From Gammaproteobacteria bacterium (lineage in GTDB: Bacteria; Pseudomonadota; Gammaproteobacteria; UBA6429; Thiohalophilaceae): a stretch of 35,429 bases of DNA. Shown here one piece after another: positions 7,835-14,598 of this stretch (position 1 is the first letter of the stretch; the number at the start of each line of letters is the position of its first letter). The notes under the pieces were generated by a model, which worked only from the letters and a program-made list of their open reading frames with translations, was not told the origin of the DNA and searched no databases. The position numbers and the translations under genes are program-made. The DNA is taken from positions 1 to 35,429 of the forward strand of contig JAUVEN010000017.1 of assembly GCA_030594815.1 (NCBI GenBank), read 5' to 3'.

Positions 7835-8662
7835 ATGAAAAATATTTTAAGTATGGTGGTAGTTTTATTTTTTTGTATATTCAGTATTGCTCATGCGAGT
7901 GATGAAGATTTCCCTGGACGCAAAAAATATCCGGATGTAAAAACATATAGCCAGCAAAAACTACGGGCAAATTTTGATAAAGTTATTATTGTTGATGCTC
8001 GCTCCAGCCTGGAATTTGAAACATTGCGTTTAAAAAATGCGGTAAACATACCTGTTTCAAGTAAATTATTTGAGAAACAAGTTGCAGCACTTCGTGCAAA
8101 AACAAAGAAACCGATCGTTTTTTATTGTAACGGCCATAATTGTTTTAAATCATACATTGCAACAAGAAAAGCTAAATCTGCAAAAATTCGTAATGTATAC
8201 GCATATGATGAAGGCTTGTTTTCCTGGGCTCATAAATATCCAAAGCAATCTGTTTTATTAGGTAGCTCACCAATACAAACAAAAAATATTATTTCTAAAG
8301 CAGCATTTAACAGTCGTTTACTCACACCTGATGACTTTAGTAAGCTTGCATATAAATATGGTTCGAAAAAAATCATATTGGATGTTCGTGATAAATATCA
8401 GCGTGGTGCGGCTGGATTTTTTCCAGGAAAAGAGCGCTGGGTTAGTTTAAACGATAGTGAAAAGCTTAATGCTATAATTAAAAAGGCAGTGAAAGAAAAT
8501 CGCACCTTGTTTATATACGATGAAGTTGGAAAACAAGTCCGTTGGTTACAGTATGCGTTAGAGCAGCATTCAGTAAAGAATTATTATTTTATGAAAAAAG
8601 GTGCTAAAGGTTATTACAAGCAAATGATGCAGGAGTTTGGAATCACTAAAACTGCATTATAA
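7835..8662 (+). CDS. Secreted tandem rhodanese-domain protein
   Basis: The 275-residue protein has a signal peptide (about residues 1-21, ending AHA), so it is likely periplasmic. The first rhodanese domain (about 35-140) has VDARSSLEFE, NAVNIPV and a catalytic-loop cysteine, C98, in FYCNGHNC. The second domain (about 160-270) keeps ILDVRD and the fold, but reads FIYDEVGKQ where the cysteine loop should be, so it is probably inactive. Rhodaneses move sulfane sulfur to acceptors; the acceptor here is unknown. The gene is preceded by a cyclic-di-GMP-I riboswitch and followed by a terminator, so it forms its own regulated unit. AGG lies eight bases before the ATG. A link with SoxXA sulfur chemistry is inference. 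Confidence 0.85.
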   Translation: MKNILSMVVVLFFCIFSIAHASDEDFPGRKKYPDVKTYSQQKLRANFDKVIIVDARSSLEFETLRLKNAVNIPVSSKLFEKQVAALRAKTKKPIVFYCNGHNCFKSYIATRKAKSAKIRNVYAYDEGLFSWAHKYPKQSVLLGSSPIQTKNIISKAAFNSRLLTPDDFSKLAYKYGSKKIILDVRDKYQRGAAGFFPGKERWVSLNDSEKLNAIIKKAVKENRTLFIYDEVGKQVRWLQYALEQHSVKNYYFMKKGAKGYYKQMMQEFGITKTAL

Positions 8663-8692
8663 GAAGGGTACTATTTATACGCTCTGAATTTA

Positions 8693-8737
8693 AAAACAGG
8701 TGCGAGAGAATAATAAATCTTTTGCACCTGTTTTGTT
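8693..8737 (+). terminator. Candidate rho-independent terminator of the rhodanese gene
   Basis: AAAACAGGTGC pairs perfectly with GCACCTGTTTT across a 20-base loop and is followed by GTTT. The stem is good. The loop is longer than usual. Confidence 0.65.
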
Positions 8738-8909
8738 TATAAGTAGGCGTTATTTTTTACAAACAAAATTCCAGGCGTGATTGAAAACAAGGCATCATTT
8801 GCATTTGCTTTTTCTTCAAACTGAAAATCATAGTACACGCCTATTTCTTATTATGAAGTGGCATCCTTAAGTAAATCGTTCTGTTCAATATAATTATGTT
8901 CTAAAAACT

Positions 8910-8998
8910 AAGGGGTCGTGTCTTACAGTTTAGACTTAAATCTAATTGTTTTTAAATATTCTAACACCATGAATGTGATTTGTAAGATGTGACCCCTA
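8910..8998. repeat. Short MITE-like or REP-like element with inverted ends
   Basis: AGGGGTCGTGTCTTACA (8911-8927) and TGTAAGATGTGACCCCT (8981-8997) are inverted ends around about 53 AT-rich bases. The three central mismatches would all be G-U pairs in RNA. The AGGGGTC end is like that of small elements moved by Y1 transposases in gammaproteobacteria. No transposase is present. The rest of 8738-8909 shows only a weak inverted pair (TAGGCGT near 8743, ACGCCTA near 8840). Confidence 0.55.
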
Positions 8999-9004
8999 TA
9001 GCTT

Positions 9005-9451
9005 CTAAGCATTATTACCTTTGATCACAAAATATAAAGCAATTAGAAGCAATACAATCTGAAATTCCATTCCTCCCATAGGGTAATTTTCTGAAGGTAT
9101 AAAATCCCAACGTCCCCAGTGAACCATAGTAATTGCCCCAAGCATAATAGGCACAATAAGTGCGCCACCTAGACGGGTCATCCAGTCATGCATACCGCCA
9201 CCGAGTAGGATTAATATTCCTCCAGCGACTTCAACTAATGCAACCAGAAAAGCTATGTTGACAGATAATTCCATCATGCCGGCAAAACCACCGAGATTCG
9301 TAAATTTCGAAACACCATGAAATAAAAATACACTAGCCAGTGATATTCTTAATAACCAATGTGCATGCTGCGAGTATGAATCAAGATATTTTGAAATACC
9401 GCCTAGATCCTGAAGACCATGGTGATGATGTGTTGCATGTGTATAAGACAT
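9005..9451 (-). CDS. DoxX-family membrane protein with histidine-rich N-terminus
   Basis: The 148-residue protein has four hydrophobic segments (about 33-50, 62-85, 90-110 and 128-145) and the DoxX family pattern: LLRISLASVFLFHGVSKF, then VEVAGGILILLGG, then a loop with HWGRWDF and ENYPMGGMEFQ. Family members sit in the inner membrane. Some belong to thiosulfate:quinone oxidoreductase, others to redox-stress modules, and most are uncharacterised. Residues 4-11 hold five histidines (THATHHHH), which could bind metal. The start has AAGGAG nine bases upstream, but that sequence lies inside a hairpin (9455-9499). The gene is monocistronic on the minus strand. Confidence 0.85.
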   Translation of the reverse strand: MSYTHATHHHHGLQDLGGISKYLDSYSQHAHWLLRISLASVFLFHGVSKFTNLGGFAGMMELSVNIAFLVALVEVAGGILILLGGGMHDWMTRLGGALIVPIMLGAITMVHWGRWDFIPSENYPMGGMEFQIVLLLIALYFVIKGNNA

Positions 9452-9454
9452 AAT

Positions 9455-9499
9455 AAATCTCCTTCTAAATAGAATTCTTACAAGTTAGAAAGGAGATTT
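9455..9499 (-). promoter_or_regulatory. Leader hairpin enclosing the doxX-family ribosome binding site
   Basis: In the minus-strand mRNA, AAATCTCCTTTCTAA (from 9499-9485) pairs with TTAGAAGGAGATTT (from 9468-9455), a 14-bp stem with one bulged base and a 16-base loop. The AAGGAG ribosome binding site is wholly inside the stem, a few bases before the ATG at 9451. Such a stem would block translation until opened. On the plus strand the same hairpin is followed by TTTTTT, so it could also end antisense transcription. Confidence 0.6.
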
Positions 9500-9557
9500 T
9501 TTAATTAGTTCCTGAATATTAATTGATTTGTCTAATAACATACATGTAGGAGTATTA

Positions 9558-9665
9558 TTAATATAACCAACTTCCAATGCGTCTTGAAATTATAAAACTT
9601 GCCCATGCAGTAACATTTAATAAAGCTTCATCATCTGGATGATGAAAACGAAAACATTTTTTCAT
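9558..9665 (-). CDS. Possible 35-residue protein overlapping the gamma-carbonic anhydrase stop
   Basis: An ATG shares bases with the carbonic anhydrase stop codon (ATGA) and opens a frame of 35 codons ending in TAA. The product starts MKKCFRFHHPDDEALLNV and ends GSWLY. It is basic, has two tryptophans and one cysteine, and is not repetitive. The ATGA junction is typical of translational coupling, and the frame covers most of an otherwise empty gap. I do not recognise the family. Without homologues it may be chance. Confidence 0.45.
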   Translation of the reverse strand: MKKCFRFHHPDDEALLNVTAWASFIISRRIGSWLY

Positions 9666-10189
9666 TGTTGATGGCGGTTCTTGAGTTTTACGTAATTATC
9701 AGCTGAATATTTAATAGATTTAATTTCTTCTTCAGATAATTTTCTTACCTTGCGAACTGGGCTTCCCATCCAAAGATAACCTGCTTCAAGATGTTTATTT
9801 GGCGTAACCAGAGAACCTGCACCTATCAAGGTATTTGATTCTATAACCACGCCATCCATAATTGTGGCGCCCATTCCTATTAGGCATGAATCTTTAATAT
9901 GACAGCCATGCAAAATAACACGATGTCCAACGGTAATATTGTTACCCATTTGTAAATCAAAACCACCGGGGTTATAAGGGCCATCGTGGGTAACGTGGAG
10001 TACGGAATTATCCTGAATATTCGTATTATTACCAATCTCAATGCGATTAACGTCACCGCGAATGACGGTAAGTGGCCAGACTGAACTGTTCTCACCGATT
10101 TTAACATCACCTAACACCAGGGCAGTGTTATCAACAAACGTTGTTGCATGGATATCCGGTGTTTTGTTTTCGAAGTTGCGTATCGTCAT
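9662..10189 (-). CDS. Gamma-class carbonic anhydrase family protein (YrdA/PaaY type)
   Basis: The 175-residue protein is a left-handed beta-helix of hexapeptide repeats ([LIV]-G-x-x-x-x), running from about residue 20 to 145, with a C-terminal helix (LSEEEIKSIKYSADNYVKLK). The likely zinc histidines are H65 or H68 (VLHVTHDG), H89 and H94 (VGHRVILHGC), placed as in gamma-carbonic anhydrases. Members act as trimers. Many close homologues have weak or no CO2 hydration activity, so catalysis is not certain. There is no signal peptide. It is followed by a possible small coupled ORF on the same strand. Confidence 0.92.
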   Translation of the reverse strand: MTIRNFENKTPDIHATTFVDNTALVLGDVKIGENSSVWPLTVIRGDVNRIEIGNNTNIQDNSVLHVTHDGPYNPGGFDLQMGNNITVGHRVILHGCHIKDSCLIGMGATIMDGVVIESNTLIGAGSLVTPNKHLEAGYLWMGSPVRKVRKLSEEEIKSIKYSADNYVKLKNRHQQ

Positions 10190-10291
10190 ACGAAAACTAT
10201 AGCGTATTTATGATGCAGTGCACTACTTATTTACCGGACAATGCTAGACTAAATGCCATCCAGACTTATTTTTAAAAGAAGATGAATAACT

Positions 10292-10579
10292 ATGAAAAAA
10301 TTATCCTACGTCCTGTTTTTAACGATGTTTGTTATTGCGGGTTGTGAAACGAATCCATCCAGTGCAAGTGCTCGTCAATGTCAAAGTGGTTTGAAGGTAG
10401 CTAACAAAGAGTTGAACTATGCGAAAACACAAGGGTTTTCTGGAACAGTTGAATATACTAAAGCAGCAGGGTTGCTCACCGCTGCTTCAATTCAATACGA
10501 ATTTGGAAAATATCCAAACTGTATCGATAAAGTAAAACGTGCCAGACGTTTTATTAGAAATTCGCACATTAAAAAATAA
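10292..10579 (+). CDS. Small lipoprotein of unknown function
   Basis: The 95-residue product has a lipoprotein signal, with lipobox VIAGC and lipidated Cys18. The mature part is a short helical hairpin: QCQSGLKVANKELNYAKTQG, then YTKAAGLLTAASIQYEFGKY, then NCIDKVKRARRFI. This layout resembles a single pair of TPR-like helices, as in DUF4398-like lipoproteins. Two cysteines (about 30 and 77) could form a disulfide. The gene is divergent from the carbonic anhydrase and ends at a strong terminator. It is probably tethered to the periplasmic face of a membrane. The function is unknown. Confidence 0.8.
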   Translation: MKKLSYVLFLTMFVIAGCETNPSSASARQCQSGLKVANKELNYAKTQGFSGTVEYTKAAGLLTAASIQYEFGKYPNCIDKVKRARRFIRNSHIKK

Positions 10580-10585
10580 GGACAT

Positions 10586-10624
10586 AAAAAAGCGAAGTGA
10601 GTTTAAACTCACTTCGCTTTTTAG
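10586..10624. terminator. Bidirectional rho-independent terminator between the lipoprotein and gor
   Basis: AAAAAGCGAAGTGAGT pairs perfectly with ACTCACTTCGCTTTTT around a TTAA loop. There is a T run on both strands, and the site sits between two convergent genes. Confidence 0.95.
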
Positions 10625-10640
10625 TTTTTATATTGAAATA

Positions 10641-11990
10641 CTATCGCATTGTTACCAATTCTTCAGAACTGGTTGGGTGAATTGCAACAACATTATCAAA
10701 GTCCTTCTTGGTTGCGCCCATCTTCATTGCAACACCAAAGCCTTGTAACATTTCATCAGCGCCTTTACCGATAATGTGCAGGCCAACTACTTTTTCATTG
10801 GCTCCTACACAAACAAGCTTCATTGCGGTTTGTTGCTTGTGTTCAACCAGGGCATGGTACATCGCAGTAAAGCTGGTTTGATAAATCTTAACGGCATCGC
10901 CATGTTCTTTACGTGCTTCTTCTTCTGTTAAGCCCATTGTTCCAATTGGTGGGTGACTAAACATAACAGTAGGGATATTGGTGTAATCGAGTTTACGCTC
11001 AGGCATGTTATTAAATAAACGATCAGATAAACGTCTGGCGGCATTTATGGCTACCGGAGTAAGTTGTGCTTCACCAATCACATCACCGACGGCATACACA
11101 CCTTCAACATTTGTTTGCTGATATTCATCGGCAGGAATATAACCTTGCTCAGTATATTTAATACCGGCGGCATCTAGATTAAGAGGGGCAGTATTTGGCG
11201 CACGACCAATTGCCCAGACTAATGCATCAATGTTTTCACACACTATTCCACCCTGACAATGAACTGTTAATGTACCATCATCATTTTTATCGATTCTTTC
11301 AACATTTATGCGAGTCATTAAATTTATACCAGCATTGACCATGTCTTCCATTAACGTTTCACGTAACATGGAATCAAAGCTGCCGAGAAAATGTTCACGG
11401 CGTAATAGCATAGATACTTCACTACCGAGTCCGTTTAAAACACCGGCGAGTTCAACTGCTATATAACCAGCACCCACTACAGCCACACGTTTTGGTTGTT
11501 CGGTTAAAGCAAAAAAACCATCAGAAGTGATGCCGTGTTCTGAACCCGGTACATCGGGGACAATGGGATAACCGCCTGGAGAAATGACAATATGATCAGC
11601 AGTATATTGCGTACCATCAACATCAAGCGTATGTGCATCAATGAATTTTGCCGTACCCTGGATGTAATCAATATTGGAATCTTTTAAGTAATTACCGTAC
11701 CAGTCAGTAATGCCTTTAATATAACCCTGACGTGCTTCAACCAGCTTTGCCCAGTTAAAAGCATTTACCTTTACATCAAAGCCGTAGCCTTTAGCATCAT
11801 CAAGAGTCCCAGCAATTTCTGAAGCAAACCACATGACTTTTTTTGGTACACAACCGATATTAACGCAGGTGCCACCGACCGTTTTATTTTCAATTACGGC
11901 TGTTTTCTTGCCATATTCCGCTGCACGTTCACATGCTGATAGTCCGCCGCTACCGGCACCAATAGATAAAAGATCGTAATGTTGGCTCAT
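10641..11990 (-). CDS. gor: Glutathione-disulfide reductase
   Basis: This FAD enzyme reduces glutathione disulfide with NADPH in the cytoplasm. The 449-residue protein shows the FAD loop GAGSGG (11-16), the redox-active pair in [13 protein letters not shown] (C42 and C47), the NADPH loop [11 protein letters not shown] (173-183) followed by an NADP-selecting RREH (197-200), and the second FAD segment YAVGDV. It ends in [12 protein letters not shown], where H438 is the catalytic base contributed by the other subunit. The C-terminal text distinguishes it from dihydrolipoamide and mercuric reductases. It is a single gene on the minus strand, with GAGAC shortly before the ATG. Confidence 0.95.
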   Translation of the reverse strand: MSQHYDLLSIGAGSGGLSACERAAEYGKKTAVIENKTVGGTCVNIGCVPKKVMWFASEIAGTLDDAKGYGFDVKVNAFNWAKLVEARQGYIKGITDWYGNYLKDSNIDYIQGTAKFIDAHTLDVDGTQYTADHIVISPGGYPIVPDVPGSEHGITSDGFFALTEQPKRVAVVGAGYIAVELAGVLNGLGSEVSMLLRREHFLGSFDSMLRETLMEDMVNAGINLMTRINVERIDKNDDGTLTVHCQGGIVCENIDALVWAIGRAPNTAPLNLDAAGIKYTEQGYIPADEYQQTNVEGVYAVGDVIGEAQLTPVAINAARRLSDRLFNNMPERKLDYTNIPTVMFSHPPIGTMGLTEEEARKEHGDAVKIYQTSFTAMYHALVEHKQQTAMKLVCVGANEKVVGLHIIGKGADEMLQGFGVAMKMGATKKDFDNVVAIHPTSSEELVTMR

Positions 11991-12112
11991 AATAGTCTCG
12001 TTGCTTGTCTGAATAGAATACCTGATGAAATATCAGGGTATGTTTTACTGTTACCCTATTATAAAGGAATGTAGAATCAACGCCCTAATTAAATAGCTGG
12101 GAAGGCAAAAAG

Positions 12113-12433
12113 ATGAGCAATGACATTACATTATCAGACCAATTAATTGATAACTTATACGGCGTAATTTGCCAGCATGATGAATCTGCCAAGCAAAATA
12201 TGATGGTCGCATTGCAATATTTTGCAGCGGTATCGGGTTATATGCTGGGTGATTACCCGGGTTCAGATGAAGAGCGCGAGGAATTAATTGACCAATTAGC
12301 GGCTTTTACTAAAAATGTTTCAGGTGATCGGGCTAACCAGCAACAGCAACCAGCACAACAAGAAGCGCCAGCAGTTGCGGGTAAAAGTACGGCGACTGAC
12401 GATCCCGCTGTTGGAATTTGGAAGCCAGAATAG
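12113..12433 (+). CDS. Conserved-looking hypothetical protein, 106 residues
   Basis: I do not recognise this protein. Residues 1-70 look like a compact acidic helical domain (SDQLIDNLYGVICQHDES, MMVALQYFAAVSGYMLG, SDEEREELIDQLAAFTKNV). They are followed by a glutamine/alanine-rich linker (about 75-90) and a short tail ending DPAVGIWKPE. There is no signal peptide or membrane segment. The start has GGGAAGG upstream. It is divergent from gor and lies 224 bases before a histidine kinase on the same strand, which may be chance. Confidence 0.65.
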   Translation: MSNDITLSDQLIDNLYGVICQHDESAKQNMMVALQYFAAVSGYMLGDYPGSDEEREELIDQLAAFTKNVSGDRANQQQQPAQQEAPAVAGKSTATDDPAVGIWKPE

Positions 12434-12488
12434 GAATCAGGCGAAAAGCTTATTTCGTTGCGATATTTGACATGAGTTTGTGTAAAAG

Positions 12489-12520
12489 CGCTTTATATAG
12501 GAAGATGCTTATATAAAGCG
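12489..12520. repeat. Inverted repeat between the hypothetical gene and the histidine kinase
   Basis: CGCTTTATATA and TATATAAAGCG are perfect 11-bp arms around ten bases. No T run follows, so it is not a normal terminator. It may be an operator or an mRNA structure. The rest of 12434-12657 shows no gene. Confidence 0.45.
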
Positions 12521-12657
12521 TATCAAATAATTGATGTGATTAGATTGAACTAATAAGCCATTTTAAATAATATTTTTGCGTCTTTAGTGAGTGGAAAAAT
12601 AACTCTTTCTATAGCTTTATACTTAATAATAAAAACCACTAATAATTGGGATAGGAC

Positions 12658-13932
12658 ATGGATGAGGCAACTCTAAAATTACTGAAGGAAGAATTAGCTA
12701 AGCAACTCGATTCATACAACTTAAGCGACATTTCTAAAGATATTCTCAATCATAGTACACCTAAAGATAGTGAAAATAAGGTGATTGGGGAGTTTGAAAA
12801 TATTTTATCAGCGAAAAATGAATGGGAATCATGTGTTGATTCACTTGAGCATCAAGCCATTGTGATTCTTGATAAAAATTTAAAAGTTATTCGTGCAAAT
12901 AGAACGATTGAATTATGGGGCTGGCTTGATGTAACAAAAGCGCGGGGTATCCATATTTTAAATTTAATAAAACCTGCAATTGAATATGATCCTGAAAACA
13001 ACTGGATTGATGAATGGTGTCAGTTAGACACGCAATCAAATGTTGAGTGGGTTTCTAATAATTATAAGACTGCAAAAACATATCGGTTTTCATATTATCC
13101 AAATAGAGATATCGAAAGTTTGCACCACAGTTGTGACAGCTATGCAGTAATGCTGATTACAGATATATCAGATCAAAAAATATTAAATGCAAAAGAAAGT
13201 CATATAACTTCGATAGAAGAAAAACCGTCAAAGGATGACAGTGATACCGATTTAATCAGGTTATCAGCTTACCGCTTACACCAACTTGCAAACAGACTTA
13301 TTAGCTCACAAGAAGATGAAAGAAAACGTATTTCTAATGAATTGCATGATGGCTTAGGACAAATACTCTCAGCTTTAAAATACCAGGTAGAATCCGCGGT
13401 TATTGAATCTAAAAATAGCTTACAGTTAAGAAAAATTGATGTTGTTTTATCCGAAATTTTAAAAAATGTGACTTTTGCTTTAAGTGAATTAAGGCGTGTT
13501 TCAGTGAATTTGCGTCCATCATTATTAGAAGATCTTGGTTTATTGATGACATTAAAATGGTTTACCAATGAATATAACAAAGTTTATACAGATTTAAATA
13601 TTGAGTTAACCATTGAACTATCCGAGTTAGATATACCAGATAAAAATAAAAGTGTTATATATCGTATAGTTCAGGAAGCAATGAACAACATTGCAAAACA
13701 CTCTAATGCAAAGAATATATTTATACATTTAATTAAGTCAGAAAAGGGTATTCTTTTACGTATAACGGATGACGGCGATGGTTTTGATTTAAATAAAGTT
13801 AAACAAAATAAAAAGTCTGGGTTGGGTTTGAAAAGCATGGAAGATAGAGCAGTAAGTACAGGTGCAAAGTTTACAATGACTTCAGACTTATCGTCCGGTA
13901 CAGTTATTCAGGTATTTTGGGAGTTTGATTAA
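12658..13932 (+). CDS. Soluble PAS sensor histidine kinase, NarX/DegS (HisKA_3) type
   Basis: The 424-residue protein has no membrane segment, so it should sense an internal or diffusible signal. A PAS-like domain spans about 60-175 (AIVILDKNLKVIRANRTIELWGW). The HisKA_3 phosphotransfer helix is at about 218-285, with the phosphorylated H230 in ERKRISNELHDGLGQ. The ATPase domain is at about 330-424, with N344 (EAMNNIAKHSNA), DDGDGFD (371-377) and GLGLKSMEDRA (388-398). GGGATAGG lies before the ATG. It converges with a NarL-type regulator gene, and the stop codons overlap by two bases (13930-13931). That regulator is the natural candidate partner, but pairing is inferred. Confidence 0.92.
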   Translation: MDEATLKLLKEELAKQLDSYNLSDISKDILNHSTPKDSENKVIGEFENILSAKNEWESCVDSLEHQAIVILDKNLKVIRANRTIELWGWLDVTKARGIHILNLIKPAIEYDPENNWIDEWCQLDTQSNVEWVSNNYKTAKTYRFSYYPNRDIESLHHSCDSYAVMLITDISDQKILNAKESHITSIEEKPSKDDSDTDLIRLSAYRLHQLANRLISSQEDERKRISNELHDGLGQILSALKYQVESAVIESKNSLQLRKIDVVLSEILKNVTFALSELRRVSVNLRPSLLEDLGLLMTLKWFTNEYNKVYTDLNIELTIELSELDIPDKNKSVIYRIVQEAMNNIAKHSNAKNIFIHLIKSEKGILLRITDDGDGFDLNKVKQNKKSGLGLKSMEDRAVSTGAKFTMTSDLSSGTVIQVFWEFD

Positions 13933-14591
13933 GATGGATTTACAAGCCCATTTTGAATAGCATAATTAGTTAAGCTGCTTATACTGTGCAAATCTAATTT
14001 TCTCATTAAGTTCGAACGGTGTTTCTCCACAGTTTTTATACTTATCGATAAGTATTCTGCAATATCTTTACTGCGATGACCTTCAGCAATTAATTTAATA
14101 ACTTCCCTTTCTCTATTAGTTAACCTGTTTAATGGGGTGGCGGGATTGCATGAATTTGATGCGTTTAAGAATCCCGTTATTACATTTCCAGTTATGCTGG
14201 GACTTAAGTAGGTTTTTCCATTAAGTACGGTATTAATTGCAGTTATCAGCTCTTCATGACTATCATCTTTTAATATATAACCATTTGCGCCCGCATTAAA
14301 AGCCATATGTATATGTTCTTCAGTTGCATGCATGGTTAATACTAAACATTTAAGATCGGGCAATCTTTTTTTAAGTTCACGGATTGCATCAGTACCATTC
14401 ATTTTTGGCATTGATAGATCTGTCAGTAATAGATCAGGCTTAATAGCAAGCGCCAGCTTAATGGCATCATTACCATTATCAACTTCAGCAACAACATCTA
14501 AATCTGATTTATTATTTAAAATTGAACGTAAGCCAGCTCTTAGAATCGTATGATCGTCTGCAAGCAGTATGGTGTGATGTTTTTTTTTCAT
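13929..14591 (-). CDS. NarL/FixJ-family response regulator
   Basis: The 220-residue protein has a receiver domain (about 5-120), with acidic residues D12-D13, the phospho-acceptor D58 in LLTDLSMP and K108 in YILKDD. A LuxR-type helix-turn-helix follows at about 157-215 (LTNREREVIKLIAEGHRSKDIAEYL). I placed the start at 14591, where the family N-terminus MKKKHHTILLADDH begins. An ATG at 14663 would add 24 residues unlike a receiver domain, lying inside rfbB. The start is eight bases after the rfbB stop, so it is probably the last gene of the rfb operon, with a weak ribosome binding site. Its likely partner is the convergent kinase. Confidence 0.92.
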   Translation of the reverse strand: MKKKHHTILLADDHTILRAGLRSILNNKSDLDVVAEVDNGNDAIKLALAIKPDLLLTDLSMPKMNGTDAIRELKKRLPDLKCLVLTMHATEEHIHMAFNAGANGYILKDDSHEELITAINTVLNGKTYLSPSITGNVITGFLNASNSCNPATPLNRLTNREREVIKLIAEGHRSKDIAEYLSISIKTVEKHRSNLMRKLDLHSISSLTNYAIQNGLVNPS

Positions 14592-14598
14592 AATTAAA

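Noticed and set aside
8738-8855. Second mobile element with TAGGCGT/ACGCCTA ends
   Set aside because: The arms are short and about 90 bases apart. Chance is likely without further copies.
9503-9600. Start of a LysR-type regulator on the plus strand (ATGCGTCTTGAAATT...)
   Set aside because: The frame stops after about 20 codons and lacks helix-turn-helix residues. The minus-strand small ORF fits better.
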